Source: DATBFX01 sp036558305 (lineage in GTDB: Bacteria; Chloroflexota; Chloroflexia; Thermomicrobiales; UBA6265). Taken from it: a stretch of 64,000 nucleotides of DNA. The notes under the pieces were generated by a model. That model searched no databases, was not told the DNA's origin, and saw only the letters and a list, made by a program, of their open reading frames with translations. Each line of letters starts with the position of its first letter. The first letter of the stretch is position 1. Of this stretch, positions 43,930-52,749 are shown piece after piece. The translations under genes were made by a program, and so were the position numbers. Where the stretch lies: assembly GCA_036558305.1 (NCBI GenBank), contig DATBFX010000008.1, positions 17,675 through 81,674 of the forward strand. Reading direction: 5' to 3'.

Positions 43930-45162
43930 CTAACGGCGACCGGCTTCCAGCAATTCACCCCTGGCGATCTCGCCGAGGATGCGGATGCCGGGTTCGATCT
44001 GCTCGTCGCGGGCGAAGGAGTAGGAGAGCCGCACCTGATTCTTGCCGCCCCCGTCGACGTAGCAGGTGGCGCCCGGCAGATACTCAATCCCGCGCTCCTT
44101 CGCCTGCGGGAGCATGCGGGCTGCGTCGATGCCTTCCGGTAGCGTCAGCCAGATGAAAAAGCCGCCGTCGGGTGTCGTCCAGGTCGTGCCTTCCGGCATG
44201 TGTTTCGCCAACGCCGCGATCATCAGATCGCGCCGCCGGTGGTAGACCTCCTTCAGGTTCGCGATGTGCGCGTCGAGGTTGTCGGGGATCCAGGCGGCCG
44301 CGACGTGGGAGCCGAAGATGTTTGTTCCCCCGTCCACCTTGAGAACGGACATCCGGCGGACGATCTCTTCGGACGCGACCAACCAACCGATCCGCATGCC
44401 GGCGCCCATGATCTTCGAGAGGGTGCCGAGGTACATCGTCGAGCCGCTGTCGTCGAGGGTGTAGATCGGCGGGATGCGCTCCCCGGCGTAGCGCAGGTCG
44501 TGGTAGGCGTCGTCCTCCAGGATCAGCGTCCCGTACTCCTGGGCCAGTTCGACCAGGCGCTGGCGTCGTTCCAGCGTCGTCGAGATCCCGCTGGGATTCT
44601 GGAAATTGGAGATCACGTAGGTGAACTTCGGCGTGACCCCGTCGCCCTTGAGGCGGGCCAATTCCCGCTCGAGCGCGTCGGTGTCGGTGCCCTGGTCGTC
44701 GAGCGGGACGGCGACGGCCTTGCCGCCGACGTTCTTCAAGGCGTAGAGGAATCCCATCCAGGTCGGCGACTCGACGATCACCGTGTCGTCCCAGTCGACC
44801 AGCAGATCGAGCGCCAATTGGACGGCTTGCGAACCGCCGGAGGTGATCAGGACGTTGTCGGGACCGGCGACGATGCCCTGATCCCGCCGCAGCTTCGCGA
44901 GGAGGGTATCGACCAGACACGGGGCGCCGGTCGTCTTGCCGTACTGCAACGCCCATTCGCCGTCGGCTTCGAGGGCGCGGGCCGTCGCCGCGGCCACGCT
45001 CTCTTTCGGCAGCGTGCCGGGATCGGGGAAACCGTAGCTGAACGAGATCAGGTTGGCCGACTGGCGGGGATCGCCGATGCGCGGGCTCGGCAGGTCGCGC
45101 GCCCGCCGCGAGTAGAGCGCCTGGAGGTTCGATTGCGGTCGTGCAACGGTCGTCTCGGTCAT
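43930..45162 (-). CDS. PLP-dependent aminotransferase, 2-aminoadipate/LysN-like
   Basis: The 410-residue fold-type-I aminotransferase has TSGGSQAVQLALDLL, NFQNPSG, the Tyr region EDDAYHDLRY and the PLP Lys in LGTLSKIMGAGMRIGW. The sequence resembles the MocR/LysN group of aminotransferases without a DNA-binding domain. It would transfer amino groups from an aminoadipate, aromatic or branched amino acid to a keto acid. The ATG at 45162 (GAGGAG upstream) is chosen; the ORF upstream is non-coding. It is divergent from the reductase gene at 45392. Confidence 0.88.
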   Translation of the reverse strand: MTETTVARPQSNLQALYSRRARDLPSPRIGDPRQSANLISFSYGFPDPGTLPKESVAAATARALEADGEWALQYGKTTGAPCLVDTLLAKLRRDQGIVAGPDNVLITSGGSQAVQLALDLLVDWDDTVIVESPTWMGFLYALKNVGGKAVAVPLDDQGTDTDALERELARLKGDGVTPKFTYVISNFQNPSGISTTLERRQRLVELAQEYGTLILEDDAYHDLRYAGERIPPIYTLDDSGSTMYLGTLSKIMGAGMRIGWLVASEEIVRRMSVLKVDGGTNIFGSHVAAAWIPDNLDAHIANLKEVYHRRRDLMIAALAKHMPEGTTWTTPDGGFFIWLTLPEGIDAARMLPQAKERGIEYLPGATCYVDGGGKNQVRLSYSFARDEQIEPGIRILGEIARGELLEAGRR

Positions 45163-45313
45163 CGGCGTGTTTGCTCCTCGGCGGCGCCCCAGGCGCGCGA
45201 ATCGGGTCGACAAGGGCCGATTGTACGGGCGCCCGGCCGCCTCGGGCAACGGGCGGCCAAAACGGATCGTCGCGCGATTGTGCGGCGACCACAGCGGCCG
45301 GGCGCGCGGTCGA

Positions 45314-45322
45314 TGGTAGAAT
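45314..45322 (+). promoter_or_regulatory. Candidate extended -10 before the reductase gene
   Basis: TGGTAGAAT at 45314-45322 resembles an extended -10 box. No good -35 lies at the right distance. It is 70 bases before the GTG at 45392, in the divergent region with the aminotransferase. Confidence 0.3.
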
Positions 45323-45391
45323 CGCCCGAGGGCTTCCCCAATTGGTACCCCAAGATCGTTTTCGGATGGAAGATTCAGGAGTTTCGTCACG

Positions 45392-46432
45392 GTGAGCGAC
45401 GCGCCAGTCATTTCCCCCAACGGTACCGAACCGTCAATCGACCTCTACGACATCACGATCATCGGCGCCGGTCCGACCGGTCTCTTCGCGGCCTTCTACG
45501 CGGGCATGCGCCAGGCGCGGACGCTGATCCTCGATTCGCTGGAAGAACCGGGCGGCGCGCTGACCGCGATCTATCCGGAGAAGTACATCTACGACGTCGC
45601 CGGTTTCCCCAAGGTGCTCGCCAAGGACTTCGTCGAGCAGATGGTGATCCAGGCGATGCGGGATCAACCGACCGTCAGTCTGAACGAAGAGGTGCTCGGT
45701 CTCGAGGCGTTGCCGGACGGACTTCTCAAACTGACGACGAGTCGCGGCGAGCGCTACAGCAAGACGGTGATCGTCTGCGCCGGGGTCGGCGCCTTCGAAC
45801 CGAAGCGGCTCGACGCGCCCGGTGTCAAGGAACTCGAAGGCCGCGGTGTCCACTACTTCGCGAAGCGGGTCGAGGATTTCCGCGACAAGGACGTCGTCAT
45901 CGTCGGCGGCGGGGATTCGGCGGTCGATTGGGCCGTCACCCTCGAACCGATCGCCCGCCACGTCACGGTGATCCACCGCTCCAAGTTCCGCGCCCACGAA
46001 GCGACGGTCAAGGAATTGGAAGAGTCCCGCGTCGAGTTGCGCTATCCGGGGTGCGAAGTGATCGAAGCGCACGCCCACGAAGACGGGCGGCTCTACGCGG
46101 TGACCTACAAGAATGGTGAGGGCGAGCAGTTCCGCATCCCCGCCGACGAGTTGATCGTCGCGATTGGGTTCGTCGCGGATCTCGGTCCGCTCAAGACCTG
46201 GGGATTCGAACTCCACCGCAACCAGATCGTCGTCGACAAGATCACGATGGGCACCAATATCCCCGGCGTCTTCGCCGCCGGCGACATCGCCTGGTACCCG
46301 GCCAAATTCAAACTGATCGCGACCGGGGCCGCCGAAGCGGTCACCGCCGTCAATCACGCGGTCACCTTCATCGACCCGAAGGCGCGGCTCGATCCCGGTC
46401 ACTCGACCAACATCATGGCGGCGCGGACGTGA
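45392..46432 (+). CDS. Ferredoxin/flavodoxin-NADP reductase, thioredoxin-reductase-like
   Basis: The 346-residue protein has the FAD motif GAGPTG at 25-30, an NADPH motif GGGDSAVDWA in the middle and GVFAAGDIA near the end. It lacks the redox CxxC of thioredoxin reductase. That combination marks the FNR2 group, which passes electrons between NADPH and ferredoxin. The GTG at 45392 has AGGAG upstream. The stop TGA (46430-46432) overlaps the first two bases of a type C palindromic element. Confidence 0.9.
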   Translation: MSDAPVISPNGTEPSIDLYDITIIGAGPTGLFAAFYAGMRQARTLILDSLEEPGGALTAIYPEKYIYDVAGFPKVLAKDFVEQMVIQAMRDQPTVSLNEEVLGLEALPDGLLKLTTSRGERYSKTVIVCAGVGAFEPKRLDAPGVKELEGRGVHYFAKRVEDFRDKDVVIVGGGDSAVDWAVTLEPIARHVTVIHRSKFRAHEATVKELEESRVELRYPGCEVIEAHAHEDGRLYAVTYKNGEGEQFRIPADELIVAIGFVADLGPLKTWGFELHRNQIVVDKITMGTNIPGVFAAGDIAWYPAKFKLIATGAAEAVTAVNHAVTFIDPKARLDPGHSTNIMAART

Positions 46433-46539
46433 GTCGTCAGTCGTCAGTCGTTAGCAGAGACGGACAGACGGACAGACGGACAGACGGACAGACGGACAGA
46501 CGGACAAGAGACGTTCTAACGACTAACGACTGACGACTC
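46431..46539. repeat. Palindromic element type C, with octamer tandem core
   Basis: The 24-base left arm (46431-46454, built of GTCGTCA/GTCGTTAG units) pairs with the right arm (46516-46539) with one mismatch. The centre is six exact copies of GACGGACA (46459-46506). The left arm overlaps the reductase stop codon. Related arms, without the octamers, occur at 55381-55447, and a degenerate octamer core sits in the type B element at 10022, whose arms differ. Confidence 0.9.
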
Positions 46540-46580
46540 AGATAGAGCGTGCGCTCCGGCGCCGTTCGCACCAGGATGGG

Positions 46581-47813
46581 ATGCCGCCGGTGACGGTCGA
46601 AACACTCCCTGCACCGCCGGATTGCTCCCGCGTTCGTGTGAGCACAGCCGCGTCGGGACTGACCGGTCTGCTCGTCTTGATGTTCGGCGCGTTCATCGGC
46701 CTCGGTCTCATGGACGGCGCCGGTGGCGTGCTCTGGGCCGACGTCATCGACGCGTTCGGTGTCTCCAAGGGCGTTTTCGGGCTGCTCAGCGGATTCGGCC
46801 TCGCCGTCTCGTTCCCGATCTTGCTCTTCGGCGGCCGTCTCACCGAGCGGTTCGACAAGCGGTCGCTGCTCGCCGTTTCGTTCCTCGGGATGGGTGTCGC
46901 CTGTCTCGGTCTCCTGACCGGCGCGGGCGGAATCGTCGTCTTCGCGGTCAGCCTGACCCTCCGCGCCTCCAGCATCACGCTCCTCGACCTCTCGAACAAT
47001 GCGCTGGCGATGGACTACGAGCAGGCGACGGACCGGCGCATCATGAGTCCGCTCCACGCCGGATTCAGCGGCGGCACGATGCTCGGGGCCGGCATCGTCT
47101 GGGTTGCGCTGGCAGCCGGCGGCGGTTTCGGCGTCGTCTACCTCGGTCTGGCGATCGTCTTTGTGCTGGCCGTGGCCGGAACCGTGCAGGTCCGTCGCAC
47201 CCTCCGTCTACCCTACCTCCGATCAACCGAGCGCGAGGCGCCGGCGGTGGCCCTGTCGCTGCTGCGCCGGCGCGACGTTCGCTGGTTCGCCGCGATCACG
47301 GGGCTGGCGTTCGGCGGCGAGGCGCTGATCTCGCAGTGGGCGGGTATTTACTTGCGTGACGAACGCGGTTTCTCGGCGCGGATTGGTGTCTTCGCGATCG
47401 CCGCGTATGGCCTTGCCATGTTCGTCGGGCGCCTTTCAAACGGGCCGCTCATCGCGCGCCTTGGCGACCGGGGGGCCATCCTCGTGCAAGGCGGAACCAC
47501 TCTCCTCGGGGGCGTTCTGATCGCATCCGGCGGCCCGGCTGCCATCGCGGTTCTTGGCTGCGGAATCGCGGGGCTCGGTCTTGCCGGCACCGGCCCGACC
47601 GCCCTCAGTATGGCGGGCGCGGCGGTGCCAAGCGCCACCGGGGCGGCGTCGGGCGCGACACTGGCGGGCGGTTATCTCGGATTTGCCGGCGCGCCGGCAC
47701 TGGCGGGGATCGTGGCGTCGCTCTTCTCGGCGCGCGTCGTGATGGGTGGCGTGGCGTTGGCCGGGTTGCTGGTTGTGGTGATGGCACTGCGCGTGCCGGA
47801 ACCGAAGGCGTAG
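46581..47813 (+). CDS. MFS transporter
   Basis: The 410-residue protein has about twelve membrane helices and an MFS loop motif (GGRLTERFDKRSLL) between helices 2 and 3. Helix 7 onward includes FAAITGLAFGGEALISQWAG, similar to fucose-permease-like or uncharacterised DHA transporters. The ATG at 46581 has AGGA close upstream. The substrate is unknown. Its TAG stop (47811-47813) lies in the outermost bases of a type A element, which also holds the stop of the convergent gene. Confidence 0.88.
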   Translation: MPPVTVETLPAPPDCSRVRVSTAASGLTGLLVLMFGAFIGLGLMDGAGGVLWADVIDAFGVSKGVFGLLSGFGLAVSFPILLFGGRLTERFDKRSLLAVSFLGMGVACLGLLTGAGGIVVFAVSLTLRASSITLLDLSNNALAMDYEQATDRRIMSPLHAGFSGGTMLGAGIVWVALAAGGGFGVVYLGLAIVFVLAVAGTVQVRRTLRLPYLRSTEREAPAVALSLLRRRDVRWFAAITGLAFGGEALISQWAGIYLRDERGFSARIGVFAIAAYGLAMFVGRLSNGPLIARLGDRGAILVQGGTTLLGGVLIASGGPAAIAVLGCGIAGLGLAGTGPTALSMAGAAVPSATGAASGATLAGGYLGFAGAPALAGIVASLFSARVVMGGVALAGLLVVVMALRVPEPKA

Positions 47814-47897
47814 GGGCGGACCGGGTGCCCTCTGGGCGCTGTCCGCCCTCGTTCGTGAGCGCATTCGTGGCAGGGCGGACACGGCGGTCCGCCCCTA
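47810..47897. repeat. Palindromic intergenic element, type A, copy 3 (inverted)
   Basis: This 88-base unit is the same as copies at 8817 and 26103 but in the opposite orientation. Its first bases GTAG contain the stop codon of the MFS gene, and its last bases CTAC contain the stop of the convergent phosphoesterase gene. The two genes thus end on the two tips of one palindrome. Confidence 0.9.
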
Positions 47898-48671
47898 CGA
47901 GTTCATCGCCTCGATCCGATAGATCACACCGGGTCCGCCCAAATACATGCCGCCGTCGACGTTTACGCAGAGACCGCCGGCGTAGACCAGCGGGGCGACG
48001 ACTTCGTCGGGCGAAATCCCTTCGGCAAGGCTGATTGGGGTGTGACCGTGCACCAATCGGCGGGCACCGAAATGACGGAGGAATGCGGCGGCGCGCTCGG
48101 TGCCCCCGAGCGAGGAGTCGTCGAAGGCGCGACGATCGGAGAATTGCTCCACGAGCCGGTCCCACGCCCTCGGATCGCCTGCTTCGAGGACGCGGGCGAG
48201 GGAGGTGTTGACTTCGTCGACGTCGTCGCCGTATGCCGCGTAGAACGTCGTGTCGGCGTGCACGAGAAGGTGGTCGCCGGCGGTGGCCATCGCGGGACGA
48301 GACAGCAGCCAATCCGCGTGCCGTGGGACCAGACCCTTGAGATCGGCCATCACGCCGCCGTTGCGTCGCCAGTTGGCCAGGAACTCGCCACCGAACCGGC
48401 GCGCCGCGACGAGCAGCAGATCGTGGTTGCCGAGGAGCGCCTCGACGCGACCGCCGGCGGATGCGGCTTCGCGCTGCAACCACATCGCCAGGTCGATTGA
48501 ACCGAGACCGTGTGGCCCGCGGTCGGTGAAATCGCCGCTGAACCAGAGCGTGGCGGTGCCGCCGGTCCAGGTCAGGGCTTCCGAGATCAAACCGGCTCGC
48601 CGAAGCAGGGCGACGGTCCGATCGAGGCTGCCGTGAACGTCGCCGACGACGAACGTGGGTGCGTCAGCCAT
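47895..48671 (-). CDS. Metallophosphoesterase (Ser/Thr phosphatase-like)
   Basis: The 258-residue calcineurin-like phosphoesterase has all metal-site motifs: GDVHG near the N-terminus, GDFTDRG, GNHD and HGHTP at the end. The layout resembles bacterial ApaH/PrpE-type enzymes, so symmetric dinucleotides or phosphoproteins are possible substrates. The stop codon is the terminal CTA of the type A repeat, so the repeat position fixes the C-terminus. The ATG at 48671 lies 34 bases after the stop of a co-directional URO-D-like gene. Confidence 0.88.
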   Translation of the reverse strand: MADAPTFVVGDVHGSLDRTVALLRRAGLISEALTWTGGTATLWFSGDFTDRGPHGLGSIDLAMWLQREAASAGGRVEALLGNHDLLLVAARRFGGEFLANWRRNGGVMADLKGLVPRHADWLLSRPAMATAGDHLLVHADTTFYAAYGDDVDEVNTSLARVLEAGDPRAWDRLVEQFSDRRAFDDSSLGGTERAAAFLRHFGARRLVHGHTPISLAEGISPDEVVAPLVYAGGLCVNVDGGMYLGGPGVIYRIEAMNS

Positions 48672-48705
48672 CGCGAAGTACCCGCCGGTCGCGGGCGGCG
48701 CCCAC

Positions 48706-49710
48706 CTACTCGATCTCGATCTGTTCGACCGCGTCGCGGCCGACGTGCAGCCAACGCTCGTCGGTTTCGTCCGGCACGGAGCAGCCGTTGGCCAGGATGA
48801 ACTTGCGGCCGGCGGTCTGGGCGACCGCGTCGCGTGCCTCTTCGACGATCTTCTCTTCGGGACCGTTCGAGAGCGCGCCGAATTCGTGCCAGCCGCCCAT
48901 CAGGCACTTGCTGGTCAGACCGCGCGCTTCGCGCAGACTGGGGCCGGCCAGCCGGTCGGACCAATTCAGCACCTGCACCGGGTAGTCGAGGACGAGGTCG
49001 AACATCAGATCCTTGTCGCCGTGGATGTGGAGCGTGTTCAACCACCCGTTGGCCGCCCCTTGGAGCGCGATCAGGTCGTAGGGCCGCCCGAACTCCCGGT
49101 ATTGCTCTTCGGTCATCACCGCGCGGGTGCATCCTTGCAGTGCCAGAAAGACGCCGTCGGCGCCTGCCTCGATCACGTCGGCGATGTGGGCGCGGAGGTT
49201 TTCGGCGATCACGCTCAGCGCCTCGTGGACCACGGTCGGCGACTCCTGGGCGTGGGCGAAGAAGCGCTCGCGGTCGACCGCGAAGTAGAGCGCCTCGCAG
49301 AGCGGACTAAAGACCGTGACGATGATCGGGGTGTCGTAGCCGAGTTCGTCGCGGAGGAGTTGGACGCATTCGCCGCGTTGCTGGAAGAAGCGGGAGCGGC
49401 CCGCGTCGATCGGTTCGATCAGACGCCAGTCGTTCGGTTGCTGGATCGACTTCCGCCCGAAGGGGTAGGGGATGTCCGGCATCACCTTGAGGATGTCGAG
49501 GTCGAACGTCTCGTCGAAAAAGCGGAGCGAGGCCTCGGCCATTTTCCGGCCCGAACCCTCGGGTTTGAAATGGTGCCAAAAGCAGACGGGCAAGCGGTCG
49601 ACCGGTTCGCCCCGCACGGCCGCCATCACCCGTTCGGTGCGCGTCATCTCTTCGAATCGAAACGTGGAACCCGCGGAGGCCGTGGCGCGGCTGGTCGACC
49701 GGGCGGACAT
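48706..49710 (-). CDS. Uroporphyrinogen decarboxylase family protein
   Basis: The 334-residue TIM-barrel protein belongs to the URO-D superfamily (FEEMTRTERVMAAVRGE start; NTLHIHGDKD; KCLMGGWHEFG). True heme-pathway HemE carries different conserved residues, and no heme genes are nearby, so this is probably one of the methyltransferase-like or corrinoid-linked members of the family. AAAGGAG eight bases before the ATG marks the start. It shares a strand with the phosphoesterase and may be cotranscribed. Confidence 0.85.
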   Translation of the reverse strand: MSARSTSRATASAGSTFRFEEMTRTERVMAAVRGEPVDRLPVCFWHHFKPEGSGRKMAEASLRFFDETFDLDILKVMPDIPYPFGRKSIQQPNDWRLIEPIDAGRSRFFQQRGECVQLLRDELGYDTPIIVTVFSPLCEALYFAVDRERFFAHAQESPTVVHEALSVIAENLRAHIADVIEAGADGVFLALQGCTRAVMTEEQYREFGRPYDLIALQGAANGWLNTLHIHGDKDLMFDLVLDYPVQVLNWSDRLAGPSLREARGLTSKCLMGGWHEFGALSNGPEEKIVEEARDAVAQTAGRKFILANGCSVPDETDERWLHVGRDAVEQIEIE

Positions 49711-49844
49711 GGCAACGCTCCTTTGTCAGACGCAAACGTCGATCCCGCGCAACGCGGTCCCAGTTCGGAGGCGGATCAGGGAGGAAAAACCTGCTCGCAC
49801 GAAGGCCAATCCTATCACAGGGGGCCGCGCGTCCGGCCGCCGAC

Positions 49845-51164
49845 TCACTCAGAAGCCACCGCCAATTCGTCCCGCGCCGATTCGCGGGCCAGCCCATTGG
49901 TCGAAGGCTCCTCCCGCTGCCCGGCCAGGTGGGGCAGCCGTGGAAAGACGGTGGCGATCCAGACGATGGAGAAGGCATAACCGATCACGCCGAGACCGAA
50001 GGCGGCGCCGAAGCCCCCACCGGGGCGGTCCTGGATGGCGCCGCTCGCCGCGGCGGCAGCGAACGAGGCGGCGCTCCAGAGCATCGCGTAGAGACCGCTG
50101 AACGGGGTTCTGAGGTCGGCGGGGACACGGTCCATCGCCTCCGTGATGAAGGTCGCTTCGGTGCCGTCGGCGACGGCGTAGTAGACGAAGAGCAAGCCGA
50201 CGACGGCGACGACGCCGACACCGCTGAAGCAGAGCAAGACGGCCGTGGCCGCGATCCCCCGGAAAATCGCGATCGTCCGCAGGTTGCCCAGGCGGAGCGC
50301 GATACCCGGCAGGAAGAGGGCACCGACGCCGCCGGCGAGCGCCAAACCCGCCATGACCGTGCCGATCACGCCCGTCGAGAAACCGAGCCGCTCTTCGAAG
50401 AAGACCGACAGGAAGGGGCGAATCGAGTTGTGGCCGACCGCCATCCCCGCCTCGGGCATCGCCAGGAGCACGAGCAAGGGCCACGCGGAGCGCGCGCGTT
50501 CGCCGTGGACACCGACCGGTCGCGTCGAAACCCGTCGGATCGGGCGCGGCACGGCGGCACCGGGCATCGCGCCGTAGGCGACGATCTGGGCGCAGTCGAG
50601 GATCGCCACCGTGAGCATCGTCGCCGCCAGAGCACGCGCTTCGGTGACGCCGAAAAACGACTGGAGAGAGGCCGGAACCCAACCGCCGAGCCCGCCACCG
50701 AGCGCCATGCCGCCCGTGACCAGCGAGAACTTGAGGGCGAACACGTGGGCGCGGCGCGAGGCCGGTGTGGTGGCGGCCAGCAACGGATCGCCGAGAATCC
50801 AGAACATGGTGCTCACCATGCCCGACAGGAGGGTGCCGAGCAGGGTGAGCGCGAACGCGCCCGCGGGTGCGGCGAGGATGACGACCTGCCCGAGCGCGCC
50901 GAGGAGCGCACCGGTCATCAGCAGCAGGCGGGTGTGGCCGCGCGCGCCGAGCCAGGTGACCGGCACGCCGAAGACGAAGAGCGAGATCGACGCTCCGCCG
51001 ACCAACCAGCCGATGTCCCCGGAGTCGAATCCCCTGGCTTTGGCGAAGAGCGGAAAGGCGACCGCGAACATCAGGAAGCGGACGGCGTAGAGGACGCCGC
51101 CGGTCAGGAAGCGGCGTCCGGCCGGACCGGTGGCTCGCCAGGTCTCGCGATAGTCGCCGAGCAC
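49845..51164 (-). CDS. MFS transporter
   Basis: The 439-residue protein has twelve membrane helices and a GTG start with GGGAGG four bases upstream. The helix 2-3 loop (WLGARGHTRLLLMTG) is a degenerate version of the MFS signature. It resembles MFS proteins often labelled arabinose- or drug-efflux-like. It lies 31 bases downstream of trpS on the same strand. The substrate is not predictable. Confidence 0.88.
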   Translation of the reverse strand: MLGDYRETWRATGPAGRRFLTGGVLYAVRFLMFAVAFPLFAKARGFDSGDIGWLVGGASISLFVFGVPVTWLGARGHTRLLLMTGALLGALGQVVILAAPAGAFALTLLGTLLSGMVSTMFWILGDPLLAATTPASRRAHVFALKFSLVTGGMALGGGLGGWVPASLQSFFGVTEARALAATMLTVAILDCAQIVAYGAMPGAAVPRPIRRVSTRPVGVHGERARSAWPLLVLLAMPEAGMAVGHNSIRPFLSVFFEERLGFSTGVIGTVMAGLALAGGVGALFLPGIALRLGNLRTIAIFRGIAATAVLLCFSGVGVVAVVGLLFVYYAVADGTEATFITEAMDRVPADLRTPFSGLYAMLWSAASFAAAAASGAIQDRPGGGFGAAFGLGVIGYAFSIVWIATVFPRLPHLAGQREEPSTNGLARESARDELAVASE

Positions 51165-51195
51165 GCCGCCTCCCGGCGCCGTCGGGCCGGTTGGC

Positions 51196-52230
51196 TCAGA
51201 CGGCCGACAGGGTCAAGCCCATGCGATCGCGAACGCGCGTCATCGTCCGCTCGGCGTGGGTGCGGGCGCGGACCGCGCCGTCCGCGAGCATGCCGATCGC
51301 GACCTCCGGATGCGCTTCCAGTTCGGCCAGCTTGGTCTGGATCGGTTGCAGCTTGTCGACCAGGAGGTCGGTCAGGTCCTGCTTGAAGGCGCCGTAGCCG
51401 CGACCGGCGAAGCGTTCTTCGACGGCAGGAATCGGCTCGTCGCTGAAGAGCGAGTAGATCGTCAGCAGATTCGTTAGGGCCGGTTTGTCCGGTCCGGCGA
51501 CCACGTCGCTGCCGGAGTCGGTAACCGCCCTCCTGATCTTCCGCGCGATCGCGTCGGCGTCGTCGGTCAAGGCGATGTAGTTCGCGGTCGTCGAGGCGCT
51601 CTTGCTCATCTTCTTCGTGGGATCGTCGAGCGCCATGATCCGCGCCCCCTCGGGTTTGATGTCGGGTTGCGGCACGACGAAGGTCTCGCCGTAGCGCGAG
51701 TTGAACCGCTGGGCGACGTCGCGCGCGAGTTCGACGTGCTGCCGCTGGTCGTCGCCGACCGGCACCAGATCGGTGTCGTAGAGCAGGATGTCCGCGGCCT
51801 GGAGGACGGGGTAGTCGAAAAGCGCCGCGGAGACCGCCTCGTCCTGCCCGCCCGCCTTGTCCTTGAACTGCGTCATCCGCCGCAGCTCGCCGAACTGCGT
51901 GACCGAGTTCAACAGCCAGCAGAGTTCGGCGTGTTCGACGACGTCGGACTGGAGAAACAGGATCGACTGCGCGGGATCGATCCCGGAGGCCAGCAGCGTG
52001 TTGGCCATCGTGATCGTGTTGTCGACGAGCGAATCGCGGGTCGTCGGCAAGGTCAACGCGTGCAGATTGACGATGCAGAAGACGTTGTCGTACTGCTGCT
52101 GCTGCGTCACCCAATTGCGGATCGCACCCAGGTAGTTGCCGATGTGACTCGTGCCCGATGGTTGAATCCCAGAGAAGACCCGTTTTCGCCGTGGTTTTCC
52201 CAACGGTGCCGTGTCCACCTGATCCGACAT
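51196..52230 (-). CDS. trpS: Tryptophanyl-tRNA synthetase
   Basis: The 344-residue class I synthetase shows the HIGH-type motif SHIGNY and the KMSKS motif at 207-211, plus the tryptophan-pocket region GDDQRQHVELARDVAQRFN. It charges tRNA-Trp in the cytoplasm. The ATG at 52230 is preceded by GAGGG at short distance; an ORF extension upstream is not needed for a normal-length protein. A TATAAT box lies at 52282-52287. The MFS gene follows with a 31-base gap. Confidence 0.95.
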   Translation of the reverse strand: MSDQVDTAPLGKPRRKRVFSGIQPSGTSHIGNYLGAIRNWVTQQQQYDNVFCIVNLHALTLPTTRDSLVDNTITMANTLLASGIDPAQSILFLQSDVVEHAELCWLLNSVTQFGELRRMTQFKDKAGGQDEAVSAALFDYPVLQAADILLYDTDLVPVGDDQRQHVELARDVAQRFNSRYGETFVVPQPDIKPEGARIMALDDPTKKMSKSASTTANYIALTDDADAIARKIRRAVTDSGSDVVAGPDKPALTNLLTIYSLFSDEPIPAVEERFAGRGYGAFKQDLTDLLVDKLQPIQTKLAELEAHPEVAIGMLADGAVRARTHAERTMTRVRDRMGLTLSAV

Positions 52231-52281
52231 TGCCCTCGAAATCCTTCCGGCCAAACGAAGCGACAGAGGTCCAATTGGTCG

Positions 52282-52287
52282 ATTATA
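52282..52287 (-). promoter_or_regulatory. TATAAT box before trpS
   Basis: A perfect TATAAT on the minus strand lies about 52 bases before the trpS ATG. No convincing -35 is seen at 16-18 bases, so the call is tentative. I see no T-box leader in this short region. Confidence 0.35.
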
Positions 52288-52398
52288 TCCGGGGAGAAGC
52301 GTGACGCGGGCGCGGCGGCCGACCGGCCGGATTCGGTCCGGCGCGATCGGCGATGGGTCGCTTGGATGGAACGCGGTGGGGTGCGAACGCCGGTGAGG

Positions 52399-52749
52399 TT
52401 AGTCGTCTTCGCCCGGCTCGGGCACGCAGTCGTCGGGGGGCAACCAGCGCTTCCCGAATTCGCGCATGCTTTCGATGACAGGCAGAAGGGCGTGACCCTT
52501 GTCGGTCAACGAGTATTCGACGCGGGGGGGAACTTCGGCGAAACAGTGGCGCTCGATCACCTGCGCCTCTTCGAGCCGTTTCAGCCGCTCGGACAGCGTT
52601 TTCGGACTGATGCCGATCAGCGAGCGTTCCAACTCGCTGAAGCGCCGGTGACCGTCGGCCAGATCCCGGACGATCAGCGGGGTCCACTTGTTGCCAATGA
52701 TCTGGGCCGTGCGCGCGACGGGACAGCCGAGACTTTCGGTGGTTTCCAT
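52399..52749 (-). CDS. HxlR-type transcriptional regulator
   Basis: The 116-residue winged-helix protein matches HxlR/DUF24 regulators: CPVARTAQIIGNKWTPLIVRDL with the conserved N-terminal Cys, then RFSELERSLIGISPKTLSERLKRLE and SLTDKGHALLPV. Such proteins respond to aldehydes or quinones in other species. The ATG at 52749 gives normal family length; the longer upstream frame is not coding-like. It shares a strand with trpS but has its own promoter space. Confidence 0.88.
   Translation of the reverse strand: METTESLGCPVARTAQIIGNKWTPLIVRDLADGHRRFSELERSLIGISPKTLSERLKRLEEAQVIERHCFAEVPPRVEYSLTDKGHALLPVIESMREFGKRWLPPDDCVPEPGEDD

Noticed and set aside
46459..46506. Six octamers as a CRISPR-like or phase-variation array
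   Set aside because: The units are contiguous with no spacers, are intergenic and sit inside a palindromic element, so neither reading fits.
47436..48483. Long Arg-rich frames on the strand opposite to the MFS and phosphoesterase genes
   Set aside because: They are shadows produced by high GC3, with no ribosome sites or recognisable domains.
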